Under the pieces are notes generated by a model, which worked only from the letters and a program-made list of their open reading frames with translations, did not search any database and was not told the origin of the DNA. The translations under genes were made by a program, and so were the position numbers. DNA of 64,000 bases from assembly GCF_030867095.1 (NCBI RefSeq), contig NC_081824.1:254139956-254203955 (forward strand), written 5' to 3'. Positions 24,401 to 33,436 of the stretch are shown piece by piece. The first letter of the stretch is position 1. Every line of letters begins with the position of its first letter. The DNA comes from Alligator mississippiensis. Taxonomy: Eukaryota; Chordata; Crocodylia; Alligatoridae.

Positions 24401-25462
24401 CTGTGCCCTCCTGCCCGCCACCCACTGGGATTGGGCCTGGAGGGGCAGCACTGCTCCCTCTGCCCCCTGTATAATGGGATTTGGCCCTGGGGACTGGCAC
24501 CACCCACATCCAGACCTGTGCACTAGATGCAGTGCACAGGGCTCACCATGGGTCCAGAGATTTGGCAGCAGTGGTGCAGTGCCACCGCTCTCCCTACCCT
24601 CACATGTCCAGACCTGTTGGGAGCCCTGGGGGCCAGATGACATGGCCCTGAAGGCCAAATATGGCTGAATCAACCCTGAACTATTCCTTTGAACATGGTA
24701 GCAAACGACCTTAAAAGCAGGCAGCCATCTGGCATGCTGCCACAGGGCACAATTCTGCATAAAGAGAAAATCTAAGCTTGAGAGAGTTCAAGACTGGGCC
24801 AGACCAAAAGTTCAGCTTAAGCAAGTGGCATTTGCTCATCTGAACCAAGGAGATGCTTGAGCCTGGGGAGGAACGCTCCGGCCTACCAACACTTGCAGGC
24901 ACATTTATTTCCCCAAACTGTCCTGCGGGCATCAGCAGGTGAACGGCAGAACCTCTCTCCTCCTCCTAAGAGCGAGCAAGAGGGGGCACAGCGGGTACCT
25001 ATGTCAATGCCTCGCCGCACAGCCAGCCCCTCGGCGCCACATGGCCCCACCAGGTCTTCCACCCAGTGGATGTAGTTGAGCCGCAGCGGGACAGTGGGGA
25101 TGAGCCGCTCCAGCGGGATGTCAATGGCCAGGCCGAAGTCCTCGCGCAGCAGCGTGCAGGTCAGGGCGCGCACCGCCTCCGGGTCCTTGAAGTTGAGACT
25201 GCAACGAGGCACCAAGGCAGTTGGGGGGGCGGGCACCCCCGCGCTAGCCCCCCCCCCCGCCTACTCCGCGCTAACTCCTGGCCACAAGCCCTGTCCCTCC
25301 CCTCCTCCCGCGGGCCAATGGGAGCGGCGCGCACCTGGCACGGCCGGCCAGCGTGGTGTGCACGTGCTGGCGGAAGGCGGGGTACTTGGAGGCCAGGTAC
25401 GCGAAGTCGGGCGGCGCGTCCTTGTAACGGTTCCGCGCGTGCATCGACTTGTTCAGCGCCAT
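5813..25462 (-). CDS. METTL16: METTL16, U6 snRNA/MAT2A m6A methyltransferase (nine exons)
   Basis: RNA N6-adenosine methyltransferase that modifies U6 snRNA and MAT2A hairpins and supports S-adenosylmethionine homeostasis (family knowledge). Coding exons, in order of transcription: 25,335-25,462; 24,999-25,198; 21,441-21,581; 18,678-18,793; 18,000-18,142; 12,600-12,669; 7,587-7,676; 6,521-6,694; 5,813-6,421. All joins are GT-AG and keep one frame, giving 1,671 nt and 556 residues (human 562). The start MALNKSMHARNRYKD matches the family start. Residues 1-40 form the RNA-binding amino end, the SAM loop DIGTGASC is near 108-115, K163 lies in the K-loop, and the catalytic NPPF is at 184-187. The vertebrate-conserved regions span roughly 290-400 and 507-554, separated by an acidic Ser/Glu linker (about 405-500) that is poorly conserved. 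Intron 5 carries a CR1 in antisense. The open frame looks functional. Confidence 0.97.
7885..8176 (+). mobile_element. CR1 LINE 3' fragment
   Basis: 5'-truncated CR1 copy in METTL16 intron 6, antisense to the gene. It encodes the usual end of ORF2 (ARIWNQLPREVV-like, then a KKRLDAYMAGVI-like stretch), followed by the CR1 3' UTR with GGTCCCTTCCGACCCTA. It ends in the tandem ATTCTATG octamers typical of CR1. Confidence 0.9.
8600..8813. mobile_element. End of a non-autonomous DNA element rich in TTTAAATCA
   Basis: The stretch ending AAATCAAATCCACCCTG is built of repeated, self-complementary TTTAAATCA units. This is a terminus I associate with reptilian non-autonomous DNA transposons. Only this end is clear; the left limit is a guess. 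Confidence 0.4.
10186..10440. repeat. Interspersed repeat sharing a tail with 19,950-20,230
   Basis: In METTL16 intron 6. It shares the order 'TCCCACTnGGnAnCCAGC, TTTTATTTTTA, AAGTTTTTT, then a CATGAAATCG-like A+T-rich tail' with the copy near 20 kb. The ending AGACAATCCCTAGTC looks like a hAT-type terminus, but no partner end was located. Confidence 0.5.
13360..13960 (+). mobile_element. Degraded LINE ORF2 carboxy-terminal remnant, RTE-like type
   Basis: The plus-strand frame near 13,417-13,600 reads LQWVGHCIRVSKNRLPRQML, then GGQRKWYKDSFK. This is a recurrent carboxy-terminal signature of vertebrate LINE endonuclease-reverse transcriptases. About 200 bp on, another frame has SSHLRTH, the remains of the C2H2 finger usual at the very end of such proteins. 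The frame shifts between the two parts, so the copy is dead. No reverse transcriptase core is present. The clade is uncertain. It lies in METTL16 intron 5, just upstream of the young CR1. Confidence 0.6.
14332..16916 (+). mobile_element. Young, 5'-truncated CR1 LINE with almost intact ORF2
   Basis: CR1 non-LTR retrotransposon in METTL16 intron 5, antisense to the gene. The frame opens in the endonuclease domain (YYRPPTQSPELDQ, then MGDFNYPDISWED). It continues through reverse transcriptase (GVPQGSVLGPILFN; KFADD with FADD at codons 565-568) to 16,257. The rest of ORF2 continues in the next frame (16,166-16,828), ending FKMKLDAYLAGIL. The frame change coincides with a six-G run at 16,242-16,247, where one extra G would account for it. 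The 3' UTR follows, with GAGGTCCCTTCCAGCCCTAA and a short A-rich end. ORF1 and the amino part of the endonuclease are missing, so this is a truncated insertion. Confidence 0.95.
17590..17745 (+). mobile_element. Old CR1/L3-like fragment
   Basis: A short plus-strand stretch reads DSSFLCVFKSRLDAFKK, like the end of CR1/L3-type ORF2. The 3' UTR and octamers are not recognisable. Confidence 0.45.
18530..18652. mobile_element. Fragment of the TA-flanked element family seen at 43,614
   Basis: AATAAATTTATAA, then TATAGAATCTAATTATA, match the right inner end of the 43,614-44,332 element. The terminal inverted repeat is degraded. It lies between METTL16 exons 4 and 3. Confidence 0.5.
19490..20230. 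repeat. GC-rich repeat with an internal GGGACACATGGAACA minisatellite
   Basis: In METTL16 intron 3. A purine-rich block at 19,600-19,930 carries at least three spaced copies of AAGGGACACATGGAACA (about 19,707, 19,754 and 19,853). It is followed by a module shared with 10,186-10,440. Long frames on both strands here follow from the biased composition. Confidence 0.55.
22418..22445. repeat. CA microsatellite
   Basis: A run of CA dinucleotides with one CAGA interruption, in METTL16 intron 2. Confidence 0.9.
24337..24680. mobile_element. hAT-like non-autonomous element
   Basis: Its left end CAATGGCGCTCAAACTTTTG resembles the CAGnGGTnCTCAAACTTTT terminus of Charlie-like hAT elements, and GGCCCTATGGGCCAAA follows. 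The right end has GAAGGCCAAATATGGCTGAA. It is preceded by an A-run (24,298-24,315). The interior resembles 45,964-46,234. No clean target duplication was seen. Confidence 0.55.
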
Positions 25463-25830
25463 TGGGGGGACGCAGCAGAGCCGCGGGAAAAGAGTAACGG
25501 GGTAGCCCTGCGGCGAGGCAGCGCTCAGGCGCATGCGCGTCTCCCGCCATGCACCCCGTTGGGCCCGCCCCGCCGGCCAATAGGAGCGCGCGAGCTGAGC
25601 GGGACGTACCACATTGCGGAACAGAGTGGGAGGCTAGTGTGATGGCCAATAGGAGACGGGATGTACCATGTTGCGGAATGCAAAGGGAGGCGGGGGGAGG
25701 CTCCGAATCAGCCCCGCCCACTATAGCGCCGTCGCCCCGGCTCAGCCTGGGAGCGGGGCAGTGACGCAGTCTCCCCCTCGAGCGCTTCCCAGTGGGCGCT
25801 GCAGGGGGCGCACTTTGGAATGAAATGTTT
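24960..25830 (-). promoter_or_regulatory. METTL16: METTL16 CpG island and promoter
   Basis: CpG-rich from exon 2 to about 370 bp upstream of the METTL16 start codon, with a 136-bp first intron inside it. Upstream of the start are an NRF1-type GCGCATGCGC (25,529-25,538) and two CCAAT boxes (25,577-25,581 and 25,646-25,650). A third CCAAT lies just inside intron 1 (25,315-25,319). The two upstream CCAAT boxes each precede an ACCAnnTTGCGGAA motif (25,608-25,621 and 25,665-25,678), which looks like an old tandem duplication. A CTCF-like motif GCTGCAGGGGGCGC lies at 25,798-25,811. No TATA box is evident, as expected for a housekeeping promoter. Confidence 0.7.
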
Positions 25831-25984
25831 CTGTTTCCCACCAGCAGTTTTGAGACCAAATGAAACCTTGATTTTTGGTTTTGGATTGAACTGTTTTGAT
25901 TCAGCGTTTGGGAAACCAAATGGTTTTTATTTGGTTCTTCCCCTCTCCTCCTCCTCTTTAGTTGTGAAGTCTGAGAAACGGTAT

Positions 25985-26690
25985 TGCCAACCCCACCGTG
26001 CCAAAAATCATGAGACGAACTCTTTAAAAAAATCAAGAGATTGGCTCATAAATCGTGAGATGCTATTTTCCAAGGGGGGGGGGGTGGTATTTGTGAAGGT
26101 GTGGGGGGGGTTGGAGCTGGGGGAGAGGGTCTGCTTACCCTAGGATGCAGGGTACTGTGGCTCAGGAGTGAGAGGCAACAGCAGGGCTGGGGGGCTGTGG
26201 CTTGGGAGTGAGGGGTGGAGACAGACACACAGACAGCATCCAGGTGTAAGTGAAGGAGAAAGGTTGGGGGGTGAAAAGGAAGGAGCAAAGACCATGGCCC
26301 CCAAGTGAGGGAGGGAGTGGGGCAGGGGCACACTGGCATCACGTGGCTGAGCTCCAAGGGTAAGGGCAGCCAGGCATAGAGCCCTGAGCCCTCAGCAGGC
26401 AGCTCACCTCTGCCCCACAGGGGACACATGCCTCGCCCAGGGGTGCATGCAGCTGCAGGGAGCAGTGCACCCCCCCCATACCTCTGGACAATCCACTCCA
26501 GCCCAGGGGCCCCATTCACCCCAGCCCCTCTCTCACTGTGGGGGGCCTCAATCTCCCCCTGCCCCTTCCCCTCCACAGACTTACCGGCTGGGAAAATCCA
26601 GAGATTTGAGGGATCAATCAGGAGATCATGAGTCAGAATTATTTTGACTTAGAAATCCCGAGTCTTGTGATGTTTTCTCTACAGTTGGCA
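25985..26690. mobile_element. Foldback element with TTGCCAAC ends, upstream of METTL16
   Basis: The left end has ATTGCCAACCCCACC, then AAAATCATGAGAC. The right end, read inverted, has AATGCCAACTGTAG, then GACTCATGATCTCC. These are divergent terminal inverted repeats around a GC-rich interior. The interior contains CTTCCCCTCCACAGACTTAC, a module also found at 27,070, 56,130 and elsewhere. The target duplication is unclear. Confidence 0.6.
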
Positions 26691-26814
26691 TTACTGGAGA
26701 AAACAGGAGAAATATTTGTCACGTGCTTTATGCAACCCTTTGACTCCTGGCCCACCCCAAGTCTAAAGCCAACTTGCCAGCAGCAACATTTCTAGTCAGG
26801 CAGCAGGATTAAAA

Positions 26815-27216
26815 GTGTCTCAGAGCTTAAAAATGGTGGCGGTGGCACTTGAACTAAAGCTTATTCAATGAGCTTTAATTAAAGCACCCCCACCACCATT
26901 TTTTAAGCACCAGGATGCTGAAACCATGGACAAGCTACCCATTGATCCACTCCACTCCACTCCCTGCCCAGGCCCCAGGTCCCATTCACTGCCATGACTG
27001 GGCAGCACCCCTAGCCCCTGCCCTACTCCCTCACCATAGAGGCCTTGATTTGCCCCACCCCCTTCCCCTCCACAGACTTACCTGCAGGGCCCTGGTCTCC
27101 ATGCTACCCTGCTGCAGTCTTGTAATTGCCTGATAATCAGATTGATATCAGCCAATATGACTGGTTAATAAACAGCTATCAGTATCGGCCAAGAAAATCT
27201 TTATTGGTGCACCCTA
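26815..27216. mobile_element. hAT-type element, partial, family of 55,263
   Basis: The right end, read inverted, is TAGGGTGCACCAATAAAGAT, then TTTTCTTGGCCGATA. It matches the left end of the complete element at 55,263. The left part carries the GCTTAAAAATGGTGG foldback (26,825-26,912), which is also inside that element. The distal half is missing. GC-rich interior modules are shared with other elements. Confidence 0.75.
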
Positions 27217-29980
27217 ATACAGAGAACAATCAAAGAAAGGAAGGAGAGAGGCTGGCCAGAGACAGTAGGGCACAAAAACACCATGCCTTGAGTGAAAAAT
27301 AGGAGGCAGAGTTTCTCCAAGCTGTGAAGGAATGCTGTACATGGAGGAAGATAACAGTCAGGGCCTCAATGTGACATGTCTGTGGCTGATTCAGGCACAA
27401 GGGATGGAAGGAAGGAAGTGGTGATTCAAATTTCTGTCTAAGCATAAATGTCAGCAAAGGTATTAAGAAAGGGACAGGACTCCCTATCTGAGCTCTTCTT
27501 CTGAAAGTCTAAAGCCAAAAGGTTCAGCTTCTTCGTTATTGAGAGGGATAGGCTTGAGTCTGGTATCTAAAAGCTCTAAGAAGCTTCTTCCTACCAGGAG
27601 GAGACTTTTCCTTGGTGGATGAATTTGATTACATATCAGGTCAATCAACTTCAAAGGCTTGGGTGCCCCACATGGAAAAGTTACATGTCCAGTCAACACC
27701 ACTGTCCTTTCCGAGACGCCTTAGCAAAGATCTAGTGACCTTTAAGTCATATTGCAAAGCTCATTATTTTCCTCTGAGCATTTGAAAATGGTCAAAATAA
27801 TAAAAGTGTGGGAACTTTGGAAGAAAAAGGGATTTAAAACTTTTACGTGGCTTATTTTAGTAGTGGTGGATTGCAGCATACTGTGCTGCTGCCCTTCAGC
27901 TGTGTTTGGGTATCTGTTTTCTTGCATTTTCAGCAATGCCTTGAGCACATGGATAGTTAGTTGTATGTCCCATAAAGCAAGGCTTCTTAAAACATTCTGG
28001 AGTAAGTGGCTGTCAGTCTGAAGGACTTCTTACTACCAAGTAAAAGCAATTAAATTCCAGTATTGATAGTAACAGCAGCAGTATAGTATCAGACCAAATA
28101 GGAAGGAAGATATTTCTTCTATCAGAGAGCAGGCAACATGCCAGTGGTTATGGATGGTTATGCACCATCAGCCATTTCCTTGACTGGAATCAGAAATGTT
28201 TTTGCAAACAAGTAAACTGCCAGAGAACTGGCCAGAAGCAGAGGTTTCTAATGCCCTGATCAATTTGTTCCATGTTGGGTCATCTACTCGTGGGCCTGTT
28301 TGCCTCCTCTATGAATTCCAAGTTGTAGAAATGTTGTTCCATAGTAAGTGAACATGCATTCAGTATGAGACGCTTTCCAACTGAACTGTGGGGACAGACT
28401 TCATCTATGACATTCTTCCCTTCCCATTTCCTCTGCATGTGCTAACAAAGGTTGGACAGGATAAACCCAGGGTAGTTCTGATTTCCCCAGCTTAAGCATG
28501 GAGGGAACAGTATTCAGATGCTGGTAGCTACTTTTTCTCATTTCCTCCAGGTCAAAAAGTAACAGAATCCACATGCAGTTCATTTCATCTGACAATATAG
28601 CTTACTGGATTTATGAGATAACATTAACAACTGCAACACAGAGATTAGAGTAGTATTGTTAGAGACCAGGAAACTTTTCGCTGGTATCATGTTTCCTAGT
28701 AAGATAAGAAAAGGTTAGTTTGCTTAAAAAAATACTGCTTGTCTTTTATTCCAAATCCAACAACCCAGGATTTATTGTCCATAAATGCCACTAATGATCA
28801 CGGGCAAGGGGCAGGGCCACTGGGGCCGCTCAGCCAGAGGTGTGGGAGAGCATCATGCTTGGCCAACAAAAATGGTTGCCAGCCCTGCAATTTGCACATG
28901 AAATCAGCTGGCAGCTGCCTCAAGTTCAATAGACTCCTATATATTTGTAAAGAACAGCATGCAAAATCTAAGCAGCCACTTTTTTCTTTCTTGTTTATGT
29001 CTAAAGCAACTACCATAAAAGGCAACCTTCACAAATAATAATGAGAGCTGTCAGAATCAGTTAGTAGTGATAAAAGCAGCTACTTGAACAAAGATGCAGC
29101 ACATGGTGTAATGTATACAACAAAAAATGCAAAAAGAGATGGTGCATCCATAGTTAGGATTTACAAAGATAAGCAGCAAAAACATTCCTGATCTGGAATG
29201 TGATGTTGCAATATTCTGGTAAATAAGTTTCAAGGCAGCTAATCTTAAGCATCATCCAAATTTAAACCTGGAGTTTTTCAGGTACATATTAATCAATTTA
29301 AAGGCAGGAACGATCACTGCCATCTTTGTTACTGTTGCTGATCATTCCAAGTTTTAGAAAGATCTGATCTAGTTCGAGTGTCCACTGTAAAACCAGGAAA
29401 GCCACATGCTGTTGAAGAATTATTTTTAACTAGTTGCTCAGAGTATGGTGCCATTAATGTTGCAAGGAAGAGCAAGGTAACAAGACCTAATTTCTTTATT
29501 AGTAGGTTTTAAGGTGAGCAGTGTGACAGTCAAAACCAGAAGGATTAATAAGCAATAAATATGTGCTTCTTGGCTTTAGCTTTATATCCTAACCTCATCC
29601 TTTTTGAGGTTTCCCAAATCTCAAATAATTAATATTTTTTTCTGAACCTTCATAAATTGTCACCCTCTGTTTAAAAGTGTACAATGTGCTGTAGTCTCCC
29701 AAATGACATGGTTTCTCACAGAATACAAGTGCTATTGACAATGACAAAGAATAATACATTGCTGTTTCTTTTCTTTGCAGTGAAATGAATCAAACATGGG
29801 GACAACTGCTAGCCTTTTTGATGTATGAATGTGACAAATATTTTGTAGTTTGGAAATCTCTACCCAATACAAACTGTTTTCAAAATTTGAAATGGGCTTG
29901 TCAACAGGACTCGCTTTTTTGAGCATACCAAACGATAACATCTACTGATAGGAATCTGTCAGTCAACAGGGCTTGCTGGT
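27217..29980. other. Intergenic, no recognisable gene
   Basis: No exon of either neighbour is visible. Minus-strand frames at 27,484-27,702 and 28,401-28,595 read like diverged protein, but I could not tie them to a family. An old mobile element is possible. No boundaries or terminal repeats were found. Confidence 0.4.
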
Positions 29981-29984
29981 CATT

Positions 29985-30034
29985 GCTTGCGTCATAGAGT
30001 AGTGCTGGAAGGGACTTCCGGATATCATCTAGTC
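29985..30034 (-). mobile_element. CR1 tail fragment
   Basis: A short CR1 3' UTR piece in reverse orientation (TGCTGGAAGGGACTTCCGGA, then ATCATCTAGTCCA). It is interrupted immediately by hAT-type elements inserted at its edge. Confidence 0.6.
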
Positions 30035-30354
30035 CAGCATTTCTCAGCTTGTGGATCATAGCCCAAAAGTGGGTCATAAGAGTATATGAAAAGGTTGCAA
30101 ACAAACTTTGAAAATGGATTCACCTTTAAAAGCATGGGAAACCGTGACTTTTCCTTTGAAGGCTGGCAGAGATTCAGCCTGCAAGGGGCTGCTTGGGGTC
30201 TCCCATGCCCCCCACACACACGCACCCTGTGCTCCACACACCAGCCCCTTCCCCACACACTGGGGGATTGGGCGTAGGCCAGGGGGCAGCAGGTCAGGAC
30301 TGGCCATCCAAGTTTACAAATGGATCCTAGTGCAAAAAGGGTTGAGAACCACTG
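30035..30354. mobile_element. hAT-type non-autonomous element with perfect 8-bp target duplication
   Basis: Begins CAGCATTTCTCAGC and ends GGGTTGAGAACCACTG, inverse-related termini of the CAGTGGTTCTCAACC type. ATCTAGTC flanks it on both sides (30,027-30,034 and 30,355-30,362), the 8-bp duplication expected for hAT. The interior contains the CTGGCAGAGATTCAGCCTGC module shared with other elements in the window. Confidence 0.85.
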
Positions 30355-30362
30355 ATCTAGTC

Positions 30363-30850
30363 CAGTGGTTCTCAACCTTGTTTGTATCAGAACCTGTTTA
30401 TAAACATTGATGGCAAGCCCTGACCCAGTAAATCGTTTAAGTAGAAAACAGCCTCCCGGCCCTGCCAGTGCCCCCTCACTCCCAACCCACCCCCTCCCAC
30501 CCCCCAGCCCTGCTGGTGCCCCTCAGTCCCAACCTGCTGCCCCCTGCCCCCCAGTGTGTGGGGCAAGGGATGAGGTGTGTGGAGCAGAGGGGGCATATGT
30601 CCCCCCCCCCCCCCAATTTGTGCACCCACAGCAGGCATGGGGCTGCAGCCTGGGCAGATTACTGGCTCAGGAAGAAGCCACCTCCACAGTCCAGTGGGCA
30701 GTACCTGACATGGGAGGACAGAGTGGGGTGGCAAGACTCATTGCTGCTGCCACAACCACCAGGACTCCTGCACCAGCTGTGCTGCCAACAGCGTGAGACG
30801 TTGGGGGTGGAGGGGGGGGGGAGAAGAGAGTAGTACAAGGAGTAATGGAC
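30363..30850. mobile_element. Second hAT-type element abutting the first
   Basis: Begins CAGTGGTTCTCAACCTTGTT directly after the ATCTAGTC duplication, followed by GC-rich interior DNA containing a C-run (about 30,601-30,613). The right end is not clear. The 30,035 copy apparently inserted precisely at the edge of this one. Confidence 0.55.
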
Positions 30851-31419
30851 CAATAATAAAATTATATATTAACTATGGACTGGTGGTATTTTTTTCACCC
30901 AGAAGTATATGGCATCAAGAAGGCTCACAATCATTGTTTTCAGGCACTCTTACATTTTTATGTATTGCATATACTGATTACCAAAGCAACCCTCTATGTT
31001 AACACAATCTTTAAAATTCTGTCTGGTACATTTCAAGTGTTATTGAGGATGAGAGTTTTGCTACATAAGCACATTAAGAAATTCTCTTGATGGCACCAAA
31101 TCGTTCTAGTTGCTTTGATTTACTTTGTGTAATCCCCCTAAAATAGTTTGATTTTAAATGATTCAGTGCATGGCTAGTGAAAAAAAATCCTGAGAAATTA
31201 AAATTTGTAACAGGCCTTGATTTAAACATTCTGGAAAACTTGTTTTCTCTGTTAAACTTTGTTCTTGTCTGTTTGGATATTTATCATACATTCCTAAAAG
31301 CGATGATAGCTCTAAAGTAGTTTTACCTTTAGATACAGGTCTTTGTGCTGAGCTTACTTATTAACATCACCTAATTAAAAGAACAAGCACTAGCTGAAAA
31401 AGAGTTAACAGTATTTACA

Positions 31420-31570
31420 GTGCAGTGGGTTCTATTCCCAACTCTGGCTGCAACCTGGGACAGGTCATCCCATCTTTGTGCCTCTAATTTTTCTATTGAA
31501 TAGTGGGAACAGTACTTACCTCCTTTGCAAAGTACTTCAAGAGCAAAAACTAAAAAGTATTATGTATTCG
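31420..31570 (+). mobile_element. Ancient MIR-like SINE fragment
   Basis: The sequence has the MIR core order: a CTGGCTGCAACCTGGGACAG segment, CTTTGTGCCTCTAATTTTTC, GTGGGAACAGTACTTACCTC, and an A-rich end. Divergence is high, as expected for an amniote-wide SINE. Confidence 0.5.
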
Positions 31571-32173
31571 TCATTTACTATTTTTCTTTGCACTCAATTA
31601 ACTGGATGTTAATTCATTTTCCTGCTCATATAAGATACTAATCCAAATGATTAATTCTACATGGTCTGTAAATTCACTTAAAACATACACCCTTTTAACA
31701 AACAATTCCCCAAGTGCCTTAAAAGTCCCCTGATCATGTTTACACACAACTCTTTTCCCCACCCTCAGGCAGCAAGTTCCTACCAGCTTCCCTGTGACAC
31801 CACAACAATTAAATCTATATACAAAAAAAAAAAAAAATCAGATCTTTGATTTCACCAGTCTGGTGCCCCATCTCTGGCTACAGCCCATTCTACCTGCCTC
31901 TGAGTCACCTCAAACCCCTGTTCTCCTTTCCCAGTGCCAGGTAGAGGACAGTGAGGGGGAGGGGAAGGGAAGGAAAGAAGCATATCTGGAGCAGTATCCC
32001 TGGATGCTGACTTCTGGGTGGTCCAAAAATAGTTGCCCCCACAGCTAGCAATTGGCCACACTGCTGCTGGCAGCACAGCATCCAGCACTTCCCCAAGCAC
32101 AGGGCTGCCCTGTCACACCTTTGGGAAAGAAAATAGACAAGTACAGGATGGATGCACAGTTACAAATGTGGAT

Positions 32174-32179
32174 TTTATT
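32174..32179 (-). terminator. TNFRSF1A: Candidate TNFRSF1A polyadenylation signal
   Basis: AATAAA on the minus strand, about 1 kb downstream of the TNFRSF1A stop codon, giving a 3' UTR of about 1 kb. No other exon lies between. Confidence 0.4.
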
Positions 32180-33167
32180 TCAGAATTCTTAGTGTATTTA
32201 CAAATTAAGAAAAAACCTCCTGCAGGCAACAGACTAAAAAATTCACATTCACAAGATATGACAATAATCTGTGCCCTCAGGTCCACCCACCCCACCCAGG
32301 CTCACAGCCTTACAATGAAAGCCAAATGTGGTAACTATTCCATAATAAGCCAGATCTCCCAATCCCAGGCAATCCTGGGAGAGAGACCGGGAAGTAGTGT
32401 GAAATTATTCAAAGGTCCAAAAATATATATACAGTTATATTTGCCATTCTATTCGATTCAGCAAATTGCCCAAAGGCAGGCATGCAGACGGATATGCCCA
32501 CATGCCTGCCTCACCTGTGTGCAAGCAGAGACAGAGTGATGGGCGTGTGTTGTGGCATGCTGCACGTTTTCATACACTGTCATTCACATACCCACACAGA
32601 CTTGCCCATTCACTCCAGTCCATGTGCATAGACATATGCAAATGCTTTTGTTAATGCTAACATACATACAGAAAAGAACTAGAGAAATAGCACCAACCAT
32701 CTCACCTGACCTATCAGCCCCCTTATTTCTTTCTCAAGCACCCGAACAGACAGTAACTTCTTCCCATTTCCAACAGGGCCACAGCTCCTCAGTCCCCATG
32801 AGTACTCCTTTCCCAGGGCTGGAAGGCTGAGTTCTACGTGGCAAGCTGGCCTTCCCATCTTGGTCACAGAGTTCATATGGCTTGTCCTATAACCTGCACT
32901 ACCCTATTAGAGCTGATATGGGACTCTTTTCTGGTTTAAAGGTATATATGATTTTGTGGTTCATTGAGAAGCAATCCTTTTCTCCACCATAATCTGCTGC
33001 CAACCCCAATAAACCCACCATAGGGGGTAAAAAAGAGAGATGGAGGAATGGCAAGAAACAAAGAAGGAAGGAAGTTGATTTTCTCTGAAGGGAACAAGCT
33101 GGAGAGAGAAGCACTGAAGCAAAAAGGGATTAGGCCTATGCAGGTGGCAGGGATTGGAGGGGAGGAA

Positions 33168-33436
33168 CTAGGGCCGCCTGGGTAGAGCCTCCTGGATAGC
33201 CTCGCTGCAGCCACTAAGCTCCATCTGGTTGAGGACACAGCTGATGCACTCCACAGTGGCACCACGGCCCTTCTTCAGCCTCCACTGCTTCAGCATCTCA
33301 TAGTGAGCATCCCGCACACGACGCTGCTCCATCTCGATTTGCTCAATTTCATAGTCACTCAGCCCCAGGCGCCGTACAAATTCCTTCCACCGGAATGGTG
33401 GCACATGGTCCACCACAGTATAGAGGACGTCAGGAT
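33168..33436 (-). CDS. TNFRSF1A: TNFRSF1A exon 10, death domain
   Basis: Terminal exon, residues 325-412, after acceptor TCCTGCAG|ATCC. It holds the whole death domain: [20 protein letters not shown] (helices 1-2), then [13 protein letters not shown], then [20 protein letters not shown]. The conserved tryptophans RWKEF and KQWR are both present. The protein stops soon after the domain, without the longer proline-rich tail of the human receptor. Confidence 0.95.

Noticed and set aside
25161-26036. A 291-codon minus-strand frame across the METTL16 promoter
   Set aside because: It runs through METTL16 exon 1 in a different frame, through intron 1 and into the upstream region. The annotated METTL16 frame matches the family exactly, so this is a shadow in a CpG island.
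27484-28595. Protein-like minus-strand frames
   Set aside because: Too short and without recognised domains or consistent splice sites. Noted as an unassigned region only.
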